Source: Streptomyces sp. GSL17-111 (lineage in GTDB: Bacteria; Actinomycetota; Actinomycetes; Streptomycetales; Streptomycetaceae). From it: a stretch of 64,000 bases of DNA. A program made the position numbers and the translations under genes. Below are positions 63,902 to 64,000 of the stretch, one piece after another (within the stretch, counting starts at the first letter, position 1; every line of letters begins with the position of its first letter). The DNA is taken from positions 5,863,001-5,927,000 of the forward strand of contig NZ_JBAJNS010000001.1 of the NCBI RefSeq assembly GCF_037911585.1, written 5' to 3'. The notes under the pieces were generated by a model. That model was not told the origin of the DNA. It searched no databases and saw nothing but the letters and a program-made list of their open reading frames with translations.

Positions 63902-64000
63902 ATGAATACTCGTGACGAGAAGGCCGTAGAAGCCCTCAGGGCCTCCCTGAAGGAGGTCGAACGCCTTCGCAGGCAGAACCGGGAGATGCGGGAAGCCGCC
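63902..64000 (+). CDS. N-terminus of a further type I PKS (docking domain), 3'-truncated
   Basis: Only 33 codons are in the window, starting at ATG 63,902 after GGAG. The peptide contains VEALRASLKEVERLRRQNREM, a charged coiled coil of the kind found at the N-terminus of modular PKS proteins just before the first KS. It differs from the KLRDYLKRV-type coils of the other PKS proteins here, so it probably pairs with a different upstream partner. A docking coil also suggests an elongating rather than a loading PKS. The identification rests on this short segment and the ccr neighbour. Confidence 0.7.
   Translation, partial: MNTRDEKAVEALRASLKEVERLRRQNREMREAA

Overview
This window is the core of a modular type I polyketide (macrolide-type) biosynthetic gene cluster from a high-GC actinomycete, most likely Streptomyces or a close relative. 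The evidence is the strong G/C bias at third codon positions, the frequent GTG starts and ATGA/GTGA stop-start overlaps, the giant collinear KS-AT-KR-ACP genes, and the accompanying deoxy-aminosugar genes.

Layout. Positions 1-51,971 hold four consecutive PKS genes on the + strand. The first is cut by the left edge. Together they encode the C-terminal end (KR-ACP) of one module, called 'a', and ten complete extension modules, called b-k, ending in a thioesterase. From 51,968 to 55,406, closely spaced and in the same direction, come a possible 29-codon coupling ORF, a two-gene DrrAB-type ABC exporter, an RmlC-type sugar epimerase and a sugar 4-ketoreductase. A 304-bp gap with a candidate promoter and a perfect inverted repeat precedes a second + strand operon (55,711-60,212): glycosyltransferase, sugar N-methyltransferase, NDP-hexose 2,3-dehydratase and sugar 3-aminotransferase. 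A strong hairpin separates this from two minus-strand genes, a cytochrome P450 and a type II thioesterase. A divergent region then leads to a crotonyl-CoA carboxylase/reductase gene (ethylmalonyl-CoA supply) and, at the right edge, to the first 33 codons of what looks like a further PKS gene.

How the genes work together (inference by collinearity). Reading modules a-k in order gives this terminal portion of the chain, numbered from the carboxyl end: C3 ketone (KR of module k has lost its catalytic residues), 4-methyl, 5-OH, 7-OH, 8-methyl, 9-OH, 10-methyl-10,12-diene, C14 methyl or ethyl, 15-OH, 17-OH, 18-methyl, saturated C19, 21-OH and 23-OH. The ketone could close a 3,7-hemiketal. The P450 would oxidise the aglycone and the glycosyltransferase would add a 2,3,6-trideoxy-3-dimethylamino sugar, probably of the L-series (rhodosamine or megosamine type) given the epimerase. 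The ABC pair would export the product. No loading module, no regulator and no early sugar genes (NDP-glucose synthase, 4,6-dehydratase) are present, so the cluster extends beyond both edges. I cannot name the product.

The most striking structural feature is extensive internal homogenisation of the PKS genes. One perfect 912-bp duplication covers two adjacent KR domains, and several near-identical 0.4-1.3 kb blocks recur in KS and AT regions up to 45 kb apart. These blocks have visibly different third-base usage (G/T-rich) from the C-rich sequence around them.
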